Assembly (NCBI GenBank): GCA_021648425.1
Contig: JAKISV010000018.1
Location: 1-25,133, forward strand
Origin: Rhizobiaceae bacterium
GTDB lineage: Bacteria > Pseudomonadota > Alphaproteobacteria > Rhizobiales > Rhizobiaceae
Direction of reading: 5' to 3'
Length of the DNA: 25,133 bases
In this document: positions 7,346-14,536 of the stretch, piece after piece
Numbering within the stretch: position 1 is the first letter of the stretch
Layout of the letters: every line of letters begins with the position of its first letter
Translations under genes and position numbers: made by a program
The notes under the pieces: model-generated
Seen by the model: only the letters and a program-made list of their open reading frames with translations
What the model was told of the DNA's origin: nothing
The model's database searches: none

Positions 7346-8407
7346 TCAGGGTTTGATCATCACCTTTCCTTTGTTCATTCCTGACAAAGCATTGGGCAAA
7401 TCTTCGAATGCCGTGGCCAATGGAACAATAGCACTGATATCAGTTTTCCACTTGCCCGTGGCGAATAGTTCCTGAACCCGGGCAATGGCCAACATCTGTT
7501 CTTTGGCTGGTGTATTTCGTATCCACTTCACCAGCCAGAAACCTTCAATTATTTTGTCCATAAAAATCATTTGCCCTATCTGATCAAGGCGCGGAGTTTC
7601 TTTTGACAGTTTGCCGTAAATCAGCCAGCGCGCCCGGTTAGGCATGGCCTCAAACAGTTTTGCACTGATTTGATCTCCCACTGCATCCAGCAAAACCCGT
7701 GGTTTTTCCTGACGCAGCAGTGCAGTAGCCTGACTAGCAAATTTTTCATCATTGACGTTCAGCACATGGGTGCTGCCATAGGCTTTCAGGGCATCAATAT
7801 GTTCATCTCGTCGAACAATCGAAATAGGTTCATAACCTTCATCTTTTGCCAGTCCAGCCATCAGTTTGCACAATTGGCTGGCTGCCGCTGTCATGATAAA
7901 TGTTTTGCTGTTTGATTTTTTTACTTCATCAAACATCGCAATGGCAGTGAGTGGATTGATAAACAATGTAGCGGCATCTTCATCGCGCAGATCACTACGC
8001 AATGGAATACAGCTGGTAACATCGGTGAGTGCATATTGCGCCCAGGCGCCACTGCCACTGGCTACAACATAAAAGGCTACCCGCTTGCCAATCAGTGCTT
8101 CACCACCCCTGCCCGCTGCAACGACTTCGCCCACACCCTCAAAGCCACCGGCAACACCTGCTCGGCGTGGCTGACCATATTCACCTTTGATAAAATGCAA
8201 GTCTGAAGGATTGATATTGCCTAGGATTACCCGAATTAATACCTGTTTCTCGCCCGGTTGGGGTACATCGGTTTTGCGGTACTCCAGATAAGGCTCCAGC
8301 GTCTCAATCGATGGCCCTTCCTGGCTGTTCGAATAACCATCATGGCGCAATAACATTGCATTCATTTGTTTGGGAATAGATTGTGAGGTGGCCGATGCAT
8401 CATTCAT
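7346..8407 (-). CDS. Medium-chain dehydrogenase/reductase, 2-enoyl thioester reductase-like
   Basis: About 353 residues of the MDR superfamily. An N-terminal GroES-like domain (GNINPSDLHFIKGEYG, then AGGFEGVGEVVAAG) is followed by a Rossmann half with TAAASQLCKLMAGLA as the dinucleotide-binding turn and IEGFWLVKWI near the end, a combination I recall from the enoyl-reductase-like MDR subgroup. No catalytic-zinc Cys/His set is visible, so it belongs to the non-zinc quinone/enoyl reductase side and probably uses NADPH. The start is the ATG at 8407; an in-frame TTG at 8422 is weaker. The first ~18 residues are Ser/Thr/Gln-rich and may be a non-conserved tail. It stands alone, converging on the JmjC operon and separated from nrdJ by a strong hairpin. 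Substrate unknown. Confidence 0.75.
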   Translation of the reverse strand: MNDASATSQSIPKQMNAMLLRHDGYSNSQEGPSIETLEPYLEYRKTDVPQPGEKQVLIRVILGNINPSDLHFIKGEYGQPRRAGVAGGFEGVGEVVAAGRGGEALIGKRVAFYVVASGSGAWAQYALTDVTSCIPLRSDLRDEDAATLFINPLTAIAMFDEVKKSNSKTFIMTAAASQLCKLMAGLAKDEGYEPISIVRRDEHIDALKAYGSTHVLNVNDEKFASQATALLRQEKPRVLLDAVGDQISAKLFEAMPNRARWLIYGKLSKETPRLDQIGQMIFMDKIIEGFWLVKWIRNTPAKEQMLAIARVQELFATGKWKTDISAIVPLATAFEDLPNALSGMNKGKVMIKP

Positions 8408-8507
8408 GGGGCTGGCTTTCAATTGGGAATTGAGCGCTAATATATGTCAAAGGCCGGATTGTGTCTTATATTATTTTAATGAATTCTGCGCATAGACCCC
8501 TGCCCCG

Positions 8508-8542
8508 CTTCCAACCTCACCCGCAAGGGTGGAGATTGGAAG
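8508..8542 (-). terminator. Strong stem-loop just downstream of nrdJ
   Basis: CTTCCAACCTCACCC pairs with GGGTGGAGATTGGAAG around a 4-nt loop (GCAA on the plus strand), with one bulge and one mismatch. It lies about 50 bp past the nrdJ stop, where a terminator or mRNA 3'-end stabiliser is expected. There is no clear U-run on either side, so intrinsic termination is not certain. Confidence 0.5.
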
Positions 8543-8593
8543 TAATGCCTCTTTACTTTCCCATATGCTGAAAAGATATTATACCTGTTTCCC

Positions 8594-11500
8594 TCAACTG
8601 CACCCGCTGGTCCCGCCACAGGTATCGCACTTTTCGCACGTCCCATTGCGCACCATGGTGAAGTTTCCGCATTCTTCGCAGGAGTTACCGGTATAGCCCT
8701 GCATCACAGCGCGCGCGCGCGCTTCGTTCTTGAAGGGGTTATTGGTAACGACTTCCTTGGTCACTTCCACACTTGGTTCTTCGGGTTGAGCGGTTGGTGC
8801 CGTTTGCGGGTCAAGGTCGCGTTTGAATGCGGTGGGTTCTTCATTCAGATTAGCAGCAATCGCGGTAACCTTTGCTCCCAAAGCACCAGATGCACCCGCA
8901 ATAGCCGTTACCGGTATCGGGGTGGTTGGGGTAGCTGGATTGGCACTGCCTTTCGGTTCACCAATGGCGCTGACAACCGTCAGCTTGCTGCCACGGGTAA
9001 GACCGGAAGATATCACCTGAGCGCTGCCCTCTTTAACGCCTTTGCCCAACGCAGTGTTGGAGAAATTTGACGTATCCACATGGGCCAGATCGTGACGGCC
9101 CATATATGAGACTGCCAGTTCACGGAACACATAATCCAGAATGGAAGTGGCATTTTTAATGGCATCATTGCCCTGCACCATGCCGGCTGGTTCAAACTTG
9201 GTGAAAGTAAATGCTTCCACATACTCTTCCAGCGGAACACCATATTGGAGGCCAAGGGAAATGGAGATGGCGAAATTATTCATCATTGCACCAAAGGCAG
9301 CGCCTTCCTTATGCATATCGATAAAGATTTCACCCAGACGGCCATCATCATATTCTCCGGTACGGATATAAACCTTGTGACCGCCAACCACAGCTTTTTG
9401 CGTATAGCCTTTTCGTCGGGTAGGCAGTTTTTCGCGGTCGCGCATAATGGTTTCAACGACACGTTCGACGATTTTTTCGGTGATCAGTGGTATGCGCGCT
9501 GCTGTTGCTTTTTCAAGCAATTCTTCAGTTGCATCCTCTTCCTCATTATCATCAATCAGCGAAGCATTAAGCGGCTGGGAGAGTTTTGAACCATCGCGGT
9601 ATAATGCATTGGCTTTAAGGGCCATTTTCCAGGACAACATATAGGCGTCCTTGCATTCTTCGACCGTAGCGTCATTGGGCATATTGATGGTTTTGGAAAT
9701 CGCACCCGAAATAAACGGCTGGCAGGCGGCCATCATTTTGATGTGACTTTCTACAGAAAGCGCGCGTTTGCCGATTTTGCCGCACGGATTGGCACAATCA
9801 AATACCGACAGATCAGTATCTTTAAGGCCCGGTGCACCCTCCAGTGTCATCGCGCCGCAGCAATATATGTTTGCCTGTTCGATCTGGTTTTTAGAAAAAC
9901 CAATTGCAGCCAGTACGTCAAAGGTGAAGTCTGACAATTGCTCGTCATTCAACTTGAGTACATTTCTGCAAAAATCCTCGCCCAGGGTAAACTGGTTGAA
10001 AACAAATTTGACATCAAAAGCAGAGGTCAGTCCTTCTTCAACTTTTTCAATCACTTCATCGCTAAAGCCTTTGGCTTTCAATGCTTCATGATTAATACCC
10101 GGTGCGGTTTTTAGCGTGCCGTGACCAAGTGCATAATCGATGATCTCCTTGATCTGCGCCTCCTGGTAACCAAGCACGCTGAGTGCTTCGGGTACGGCAC
10201 GATTGATAATCTTGAAATACCCGCCTCCGGCAAGTTTCTTAAATTTCACCAGGGCAAAATCCGGCTCGATACCGGTGGTATCGCAATCCATCACCAAACC
10301 TATCGTACCGGTGGGGGCAACCACGGTGGTTTGCGCGTTGCGGTATCCGTGTTTGTCACCCAGTTCAACGGCCTTGTCCCAGGCTGCTTTGGCATGGGTG
10401 ATCATCTTCTTGTCTGGACATGAGGCATGATCGAGCGGCACCGGATTGATTGACAGTTTATCATAACCCTCAGCCTTGCCATGGGCGGCACGCTGGTGGT
10501 TGCGCATAACACGGGCCATGGCTTTTGCATTGGGTTGATAGCCGGGGAAAGGCCCCTGCTCTTTTGCCATTTGGGCTGAAGTTGCATAACAAACACCGGT
10601 CATGATGGCGGAAATTGCTCCGCAAATGGCTCGGCCTTCGTCTGAATCATAAGAATAACCAGAGGTCATCAGCAGGCCGCCAATATTGGCAAAACCCAGG
10701 CCGGTGGTGCGGTAGTCATAAGACAATTGTGCAATCTGGCGCGAGGGGAACTGTGCCATCAACACCGAGATTTCCAGCACAATCATCCACAGGTGCGTTG
10801 CATGTTCAAAGCTTTCAACATCAAATGCACGTTTTTCGCCGATGTCAGCACCGTGGCGAAACTGCAGAAGATTAAGCGAAGCCAGGTTGCAGGCCGTATC
10901 ATCCAGAAACATATATTCCGAACACGGGTTTGAGGCTTGAATTTCACCAGATGCAGGACAGGTGTGCCAGTCATTGATCGTTGTGTGGTACTGGATGCCC
11001 GGATCTGCGGATGCCCAGGCGGCATTTCCAACCTGATCCCATAATTCGCGTGCTTTGAGGGTTTTAACCACATCGCCTTTGATGCGGCCGATAAGGTCCC
11101 AGTTTCTATCTTCTTCCACAGCACTGAGAAAATCGTCGGTTACCCGCACTGAATTGTTTGAATTTTGCCCCGAAACCGTCAGATAGGCTTCAGAATCCCA
11201 GTCGGTATTATAGACAGGAAATTCAATGTCTACATAACCCTGAGTGGCCAACTGGATAACGCGTTTGATGTAATTTTCCGGCACGGCAGACTTTTTGGCT
11301 GCACGCACTTCGCGTTTAAGCGCGGTATTTTTCTTTGGATCAAAACAATCATCGCCCTCGCCTTCGCAATTGATGCAGGCCTTCATGATACCTTTCATGT
11401 GTTTGGAGATGGTGATCGAGCCGGTGACAATCGCTGCCACTTTTTGCTCTTCTTTGACCTTCCAGCCAATATATTCTTCGATATCGGGGTGGTCGATATC

Positions 11501-12355
11501 AATCACCACCATTTTGGCAGCACGCCTTGTTGTACCGCCGGATTTGATGGCGCCTGCTGCCCGGTCTCCGATTTTGAGAAAGCTCATCAGGCCAGACGAT
11601 TTGCCGCCGCCCGAAAGGTTTTCACCTGAACCGCGCAGCTTGGAAAAGTTGGAACCAGTGCCTGAACCATATTTAAACAGCCGCGCTTCGCGTACCCACA
11701 AATCCATAATACCGTTTTCATTGACCAGGTCATCGTCAACTGACTGGATGAAACAGGCATGAGGCTGGGGATGTTCGTAGGAAGATTTGGACTTGGTCAG
11801 TTTGCCACTTTGAAAATCAACATAATGATGGCCCTGGGCTGGTCCATCTATACCATAGGCCCAGTTAAGGCCGGTGTTGAACCACTGGGGTGAATTGGGT
11901 GCCACCATCTGATTGGCCAGCATGAAACACAGTTCATCAAAAAATGCCCGTGCATCTTTTTCGGCATCGAAATAACCGCCCTTCCAGCCCCAGTAAGTCC
12001 AGGTGCCGGCCAGCCGGTCAAATACCTGGCGACTATCGGTTTCGGAACCGTAACGTTGCTCTTGCGGTAGTTTGGCCAGCGCTTTTTTGTCGGCCTGCGA
12101 TTTCCACAACCAGGAGGGAATGGAATTTTCCTCGTGCTTCTTGAGTTTTGCGGGCACACCGGCTTTGCGGAAATATTTCTGTGCAATTATGTCGGTTGCC
12201 ACCTGGCTCCAGGCCTTGGGTACCTGAATATCTTCCTGACGAAAAACGATTGTCCCGTCGGGGTTTTTGATTTCGCTAATCGCTTTGCGAAATTCCAGTG
12301 ATGCGTAGGGGGATTGTCCCTCTTTAGTGTAGCGCCGCTCTATGCGCATGGTCAT
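8594..12355 (-). CDS. nrdJ: Adenosylcobalamin-dependent (class II) ribonucleoside-diphosphate reductase
   Basis: About 1253 residues, the usual length of alphaproteobacterial NrdJ. It reduces ribonucleotides to deoxyribonucleotides using a radical made from B12 and needs no oxygen. Visible landmarks: the N-terminal MRIERRYTKEG start typical of the family; HACFIQSVDDD; the RNR-wide NPCSE motif with ACNLASLNLLQF following; PTGTIGLVMDCDTTGIEPD; and a C-terminal Cys-rich tail with CEECG, CEKCDTCGG and a final GCS that relays electrons. The ATG at 12355 is chosen because GAAGGG sits 5 nt upstream; ATG 12349 and TTG 12367 are alternatives. Two NrdR boxes lie about 305-350 bp upstream. A 14-bp GC alternation (8709-8722) lies inside the gene near its end. 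No other nrd gene is present in the window. Confidence 0.97.
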   Translation of the reverse strand: MTMRIERRYTKEGQSPYASLEFRKAISEIKNPDGTIVFRQEDIQVPKAWSQVATDIIAQKYFRKAGVPAKLKKHEENSIPSWLWKSQADKKALAKLPQEQRYGSETDSRQVFDRLAGTWTYWGWKGGYFDAEKDARAFFDELCFMLANQMVAPNSPQWFNTGLNWAYGIDGPAQGHHYVDFQSGKLTKSKSSYEHPQPHACFIQSVDDDLVNENGIMDLWVREARLFKYGSGTGSNFSKLRGSGENLSGGGKSSGLMSFLKIGDRAAGAIKSGGTTRRAAKMVVIDIDHPDIEEYIGWKVKEEQKVAAIVTGSITISKHMKGIMKACINCEGEGDDCFDPKKNTALKREVRAAKKSAVPENYIKRVIQLATQGYVDIEFPVYNTDWDSEAYLTVSGQNSNNSVRVTDDFLSAVEEDRNWDLIGRIKGDVVKTLKARELWDQVGNAAWASADPGIQYHTTINDWHTCPASGEIQASNPCSEYMFLDDTACNLASLNLLQFRHGADIGEKRAFDVESFEHATHLWMIVLEISVLMAQFPSRQIAQLSYDYRTTGLGFANIGGLLMTSGYSYDSDEGRAICGAISAIMTGVCYATSAQMAKEQGPFPGYQPNAKAMARVMRNHQRAAHGKAEGYDKLSINPVPLDHASCPDKKMITHAKAAWDKAVELGDKHGYRNAQTTVVAPTGTIGLVMDCDTTGIEPDFALVKFKKLAGGGYFKIINRAVPEALSVLGYQEAQIKEIIDYALGHGTLKTAPGINHEALKAKGFSDEVIEKVEEGLTSAFDVKFVFNQFTLGEDFCRNVLKLNDEQLSDFTFDVLAAIGFSKNQIEQANIYCCGAMTLEGAPGLKDTDLSVFDCANPCGKIGKRALSVESHIKMMAACQPFISGAISKTINMPNDATVEECKDAYMLSWKMALKANALYRDGSKLSQPLNASLIDDNEEEDATEELLEKATAARIPLITEKIVERVVETIMRDREKLPTRRKGYTQKAVVGGHKVYIRTGEYDDGRLGEIFIDMHKEGAAFGAMMNNFAISISLGLQYGVPLEEYVEAFTFTKFEPAGMVQGNDAIKNATSILDYVFRELAVSYMGRHDLAHVDTSNFSNTALGKGVKEGSAQVISSGLTRGSKLTVVSAIGEPKGSANPATPTTPIPVTAIAGASGALGAKVTAIAANLNEEPTAFKRDLDPQTAPTAQPEEPSVEVTKEVVTNNPFKNEARARAVMQGYTGNSCEECGNFTMVRNGTCEKCDTCGGTSGCS

Positions 12356-12640
12356 TATTCCCTTCAATCTTGTTTATCATACCCGATGTCCCTCGATTTT
12401 TGCCGCATTTGCATTTCTGTTTGAAATGCCTGCTGCCATCAAAGGTTTTTCATCCGACCGCTCTATTTACTCAACTCTCTTCAACCCAATACAAACCCCT
12501 GCCGGTCACCGAAATTCACCTGTTACCAGGCAAATCCCCGACTCGCGGATCCACAATCCGTCTAACGCCCCTGTTAAGGCTTGAAATTGTAATTTTGGTG
12601 TCAGATCGTTTCAATCAATGGATCGCCCCATTCCTGATGG
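12356..12640 (-). other. Long, structured nrdJ 5' leader (no proven riboswitch)
   Basis: Read on the minus strand, the ~285 nt between the NrdR boxes and nrdJ contain several local hairpins: CGGAT/ATCCG (12546-12560), CCTG/CAGG with a GTAA tetraloop (12519-12530) and CGGT/ACCG (12503-12511). Between them, at 12529-12543, lies AGTCGGGGATTTGCC, which loosely resembles the B12 box near the 3' end of cobalamin riboswitches. The rest of the cobalamin core, including a GCCACTG element, was not found, so I do not call a riboswitch. No credible coding sequence. Confidence 0.4.
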
Positions 12641-12659
12641 CGATTCTGAGCGCCAATCA

Positions 12660-12706
12660 CTACTATATATTGTTGATACAATTATCGCAAACACTAAATA
12701 TAGTGT
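12660..12706 (-). promoter_or_regulatory. Pair of NrdR boxes controlling nrdJ
   Basis: Two 16-bp near-palindromes fit the NrdR consensus acaCwATATATwGtgt: CTACTATATATTGTTG (12660-12675) and ACACTAAATATAGTGT (12691-12706). The second is the core of a perfect 7-bp-arm repeat. Starts are 31 bp apart, about three helical turns, which is the classic spacing for NrdR, the repressor of ribonucleotide reductase genes. The promoter is expected to overlap them, giving a leader of about 300 nt. The nrdR gene itself is not in the window. Confidence 0.85.
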
Positions 12707-13302
12707 TAACAAACATATTATCAAAAAACTGAAAATCAGATATTTGCCTATCACCTCTTACAAAACGTGCTGACAGGCAGGCCTGTTTTCACAACATAAA
12801 GTGACGCTACGCAACATAAAATATCGGATATCCGACAGTTATCCAAAGCAAACAGAAAAACTCCGTTCGCCTGCAAAATAATCACATGTTTTCGGCTTTC
12901 CTGAATATAATTCCGCAACAATGCGTCGCTAATTATTTTTTGGAATACCCAGCAATATGATTTTACTGCCTGAAATCAGCCCTACTAACTCAACCAACGC
13001 GATGAACCTAGTCTGACTCGGAAAAATACGTCAAGGTATAGATATAAATAAAATCAAAAACACCAGATATAGTATAACAGTGGGGATAACGGGGAAAAAT
13101 AATTCCGCCAAATAATACCATTGAATCAACGTTTTGATGCTTTTTGTCGCCTGAAGGCAAATTTTTGGTATTGATTTATTAGGTTATTGGAGCCTGTGAT
13201 TCGAAACAGCTCGGATTACGAAAAAAATAAAGGATAAGGGATTCGCTGACCGCGTTTTATACATTCGCAAAACATCATGTTTGCTGATCGTCGCGAATTA
13301 TA
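12707..13302. other. AT-rich non-coding region between nrdJ and the ferredoxin gene
   Basis: About 600 bp without a supportable gene on either strand and no tRNA-like fold. It holds ACAGGC/GCCTGT (12773-12786, 2-nt gap), the perfect 12-bp palindrome TCGGATATCCGA (12824-12835), two near-consensus DnaA boxes (TTATCCAAA at 12839-12847; TTATCCCCA on the minus strand at 13081-13089) and a short GCCT/AGGC hairpin (13149-13158). It could contain distal control sites for nrdJ or a small RNA; neither can be shown from sequence alone. Confidence 0.5.
12824..12847. promoter_or_regulatory. 12-bp palindrome next to a DnaA-box-like nonamer
   Basis: TCGGATATCCGA is fully self-complementary, and TTATCCAAA (consensus TTATCCACA, one mismatch) begins 3 bp later. 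It lies about 120 bp upstream of the NrdR boxes as seen from nrdJ. DnaA is known to regulate nrdAB in E. coli, which makes a role here conceivable but unproven. Confidence 0.3.
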
Positions 13303-13623
13303 TCAGCCTTGTTTTTCCGGGATACGCACAACAAGGCCATCAAGTTCATCACTCACCTTGATCTGACAGCATAAACGCGAATTGGGTTTCATTTCCCAGG
13401 CAAAATCGAGCATATCCTCTTCCATTACCTCAGGTTCACCCACGATGTCTTTCCAGTTTTCATCCACGTACACATGACAAGTGGCGCAGGCGCAAGCACC
13501 CCCGCATTCAGCTTCAATTCCAGGTACAGAGTTTTTGATGGCATTTTCCATCACCGTAGAGCCGTTTTGCGCTTCCACCTCATGGGATGAGCCATCATGG
13601 GTGATGAATGTAATTTTGGTCAT
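13303..13623 (-). CDS. [2Fe-2S] ferredoxin, adrenodoxin/putidaredoxin type
   Basis: 106 residues, a normal length for vertebrate-type ferredoxins. The cluster ligands are C40, C46 and C49 in ECGGACACATCHVYV and a fourth Cys in RLCCQIKV (C86 by analogy with putidaredoxin). The acidic stretch GEPEVMEEDMLDFAWE corresponds to the partner-docking helix, and ELDGLVVRIPE ends the fold. It carries single electrons, for example to a P450, Rieske oxygenase or Fe-S/haem assembly enzyme. The start is the ATG at 13623, since MTKITFITHDG is where the beta-grasp fold begins; the frame extends 20 codons further without family similarity. A good TTGACA promoter lies about 70-100 bp upstream. No partner reductase or oxygenase is adjacent. 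Confidence 0.93.
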   Translation of the reverse strand: MTKITFITHDGSSHEVEAQNGSTVMENAIKNSVPGIEAECGGACACATCHVYVDENWKDIVGEPEVMEEDMLDFAWEMKPNSRLCCQIKVSDELDGLVVRIPEKQG

Positions 13624-13692
13624 GAAAGAATTATGCCCCGTGTGGCTGTATACGGTCCCAAGCGGTCCGTTAAAGAAAGTCAACTAACCGCG

Positions 13693-13720
13693 CATTTAGC
13701 CATCTTGCGCCCTATGTCAA
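13693..13720 (-). promoter_or_regulatory. Sigma-70-like promoter for the ferredoxin gene
   Basis: On the minus strand TTGACA (13720-13715) and TAAATG (13698-13693) are separated by 16 nt. Transcription would begin near 13686, giving a leader of about 60 nt. The -35 is a perfect consensus match; the -10 is moderate. Confidence 0.5.
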
Positions 13721-13760
13721 GATATTGGACAAAAATATTGTGTCGCGATTACAACAAATT

Positions 13761-13786
13761 TACCGATTTTTGCATAATTATCGGTA
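13761..13786 (-). repeat. Stem-loop between the Hpt and ferredoxin genes
   Basis: TACCGAT and ATCGGTA are 7-bp perfect arms around a 12-nt AT-rich loop. It sits 18 bp past the Hpt stop and upstream of the ferredoxin promoter, so it may end Hpt transcription, although a clean U-run is lacking. Confidence 0.4.
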
Positions 13787-13803
13787 GTTTTGCGGCAATG
13801 ATT

Positions 13804-14187
13804 TCAGGTCATTTTTTGAATATATTTTATAACCCGCTGAATTTGGCGGTGCAAAGGTGGCAGTAAAGTTGCATCTTTCGGGTTCAATTCAAGCTTCTTT
13901 GCTGCGCTGGCAAGTTCCCAGGCCCCAATCGATCTGGCACACCCGTTTATCTGGTGGGCAGTTTCACTCATTTGTTTAGCGCTTATTTGTTTTTTCAACA
14001 ATTGATCGCATTCTTTGCACTGTGCCATAAACAAAAACAGAACTTCGTGCTGCAGTTTTTCATCACCCATTGTTTGACGCATAAGATGCTCATGATCCAG
14101 CACCGTAACTGGCGACTTATCAACAGTTTCATGCACTGCATCAGCCTCGCAATTAATTGCATTAAATTGAGTTTTCACCGCCGGCAC
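13804..14187 (-). CDS. Stand-alone histidine phosphotransfer (Hpt) protein
   Basis: 127 residues with an Hpt four-helix-bundle pattern. The phospho-accepting site is SETAHQINGCARSIGAWELA with H78; the usual H-x-L-K-G reads H-Q-I-N-G, so the Lys next to the active His is replaced by Asn. The C-terminal helices contain the amphipathic AAKKLELN. Such proteins shuttle phosphoryl groups between response-regulator receivers in multistep phosphorelays in the cytoplasm. The first ~28 residues are not conserved. Translation seems to begin at GTG 14187 (another GTG at 14178); the ribosome-binding signal is weak. No kinase or response regulator lies nearby, so its partners are encoded elsewhere. It is upstream of the ferredoxin gene on the same strand with a 180-bp gap, and divergent from the GPR-like gene. 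Confidence 0.7.
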   Translation of the reverse strand: MPAVKTQFNAINCEADAVHETVDKSPVTVLDHEHLMRQTMGDEKLQHEVLFLFMAQCKECDQLLKKQISAKQMSETAHQINGCARSIGAWELASAAKKLELNPKDATLLPPLHRQIQRVIKYIQKMT

Positions 14188-14536
14188 CTGTGTGTTTATT
14201 ACCCTAAGGCAGCACCCTAGCGTAAAGAGAAAAACAAGGCGTTAAAACAATTTCGACATATTTTAACCTTAAATTTACTTTTTTGATTTTTTGGGGTCTG
14301 ATTTTCTTGTCGATGGCCTGTATCTGTGCCATTAACAAAGCGGCGGCGATGGACGAGTGATAAAAAGGGGATATGTAAGCAGTTTGGGCAATTAGCCCTG
14401 TTAAGCCTACACACAAATACCCCATTTTCACTATTTTATGTTTATTGTTTCTCCAGCCGCTCAAAATATGTGTTGCGCATGATTTGGGAAAACTGGAAAA
14501 TTATTGTTGAGTTAAGTTAAAGCGTGAGGCGAGGCC
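14188..14536. other. Divergent intergenic region between Hpt and the GPR-like gene
   Basis: About 350 bp that should carry the two divergent promoters. It is T-rich around 14275-14300, has a small GGGC-aatta-GCCC repeat (14386-14398) and several TTAA words, but none in the TTAA-N7-TTAA arrangement expected for CtrA. I see no RNA gene and could not assign promoter hexamers confidently. Confidence 0.4.

Noticed and set aside
8786..12144. Numerous long plus-strand open frames opposite nrdJ
   Set aside because: They are antisense shadows of a well-supported 1253-residue enzyme and show no domain of their own.
12370..12732. Open frames on the plus strand opposite the nrdJ leader
   Set aside because: They run across the NrdR boxes and leader hairpins, have low-complexity products and no family resemblance.
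13191..13215. T-arm-like GATTCGAAAC suggesting a tRNA
   Set aside because: No acceptor stem, D-arm or anticodon arm can be folded around it.
12540..13244. Five GANTC (CcrM methylation) sites upstream of nrdJ
   Set aside because: About twice the number expected by chance in this length, too small an excess to call regulation.
12707..13302. Possible replication origin because of DnaA-like boxes and AT-rich DNA
   Set aside because: Only two imperfect, widely spaced boxes and no origin-associated genes (hemE, dnaA, repABC, parAB) in the window.
14204..14464. 86-codon open frame on the minus strand between Hpt and the GPR-like gene
   Set aside because: No recognisable domain, no good ribosome-binding site, odd composition at the C-terminus and position in a promoter region; most likely chance.
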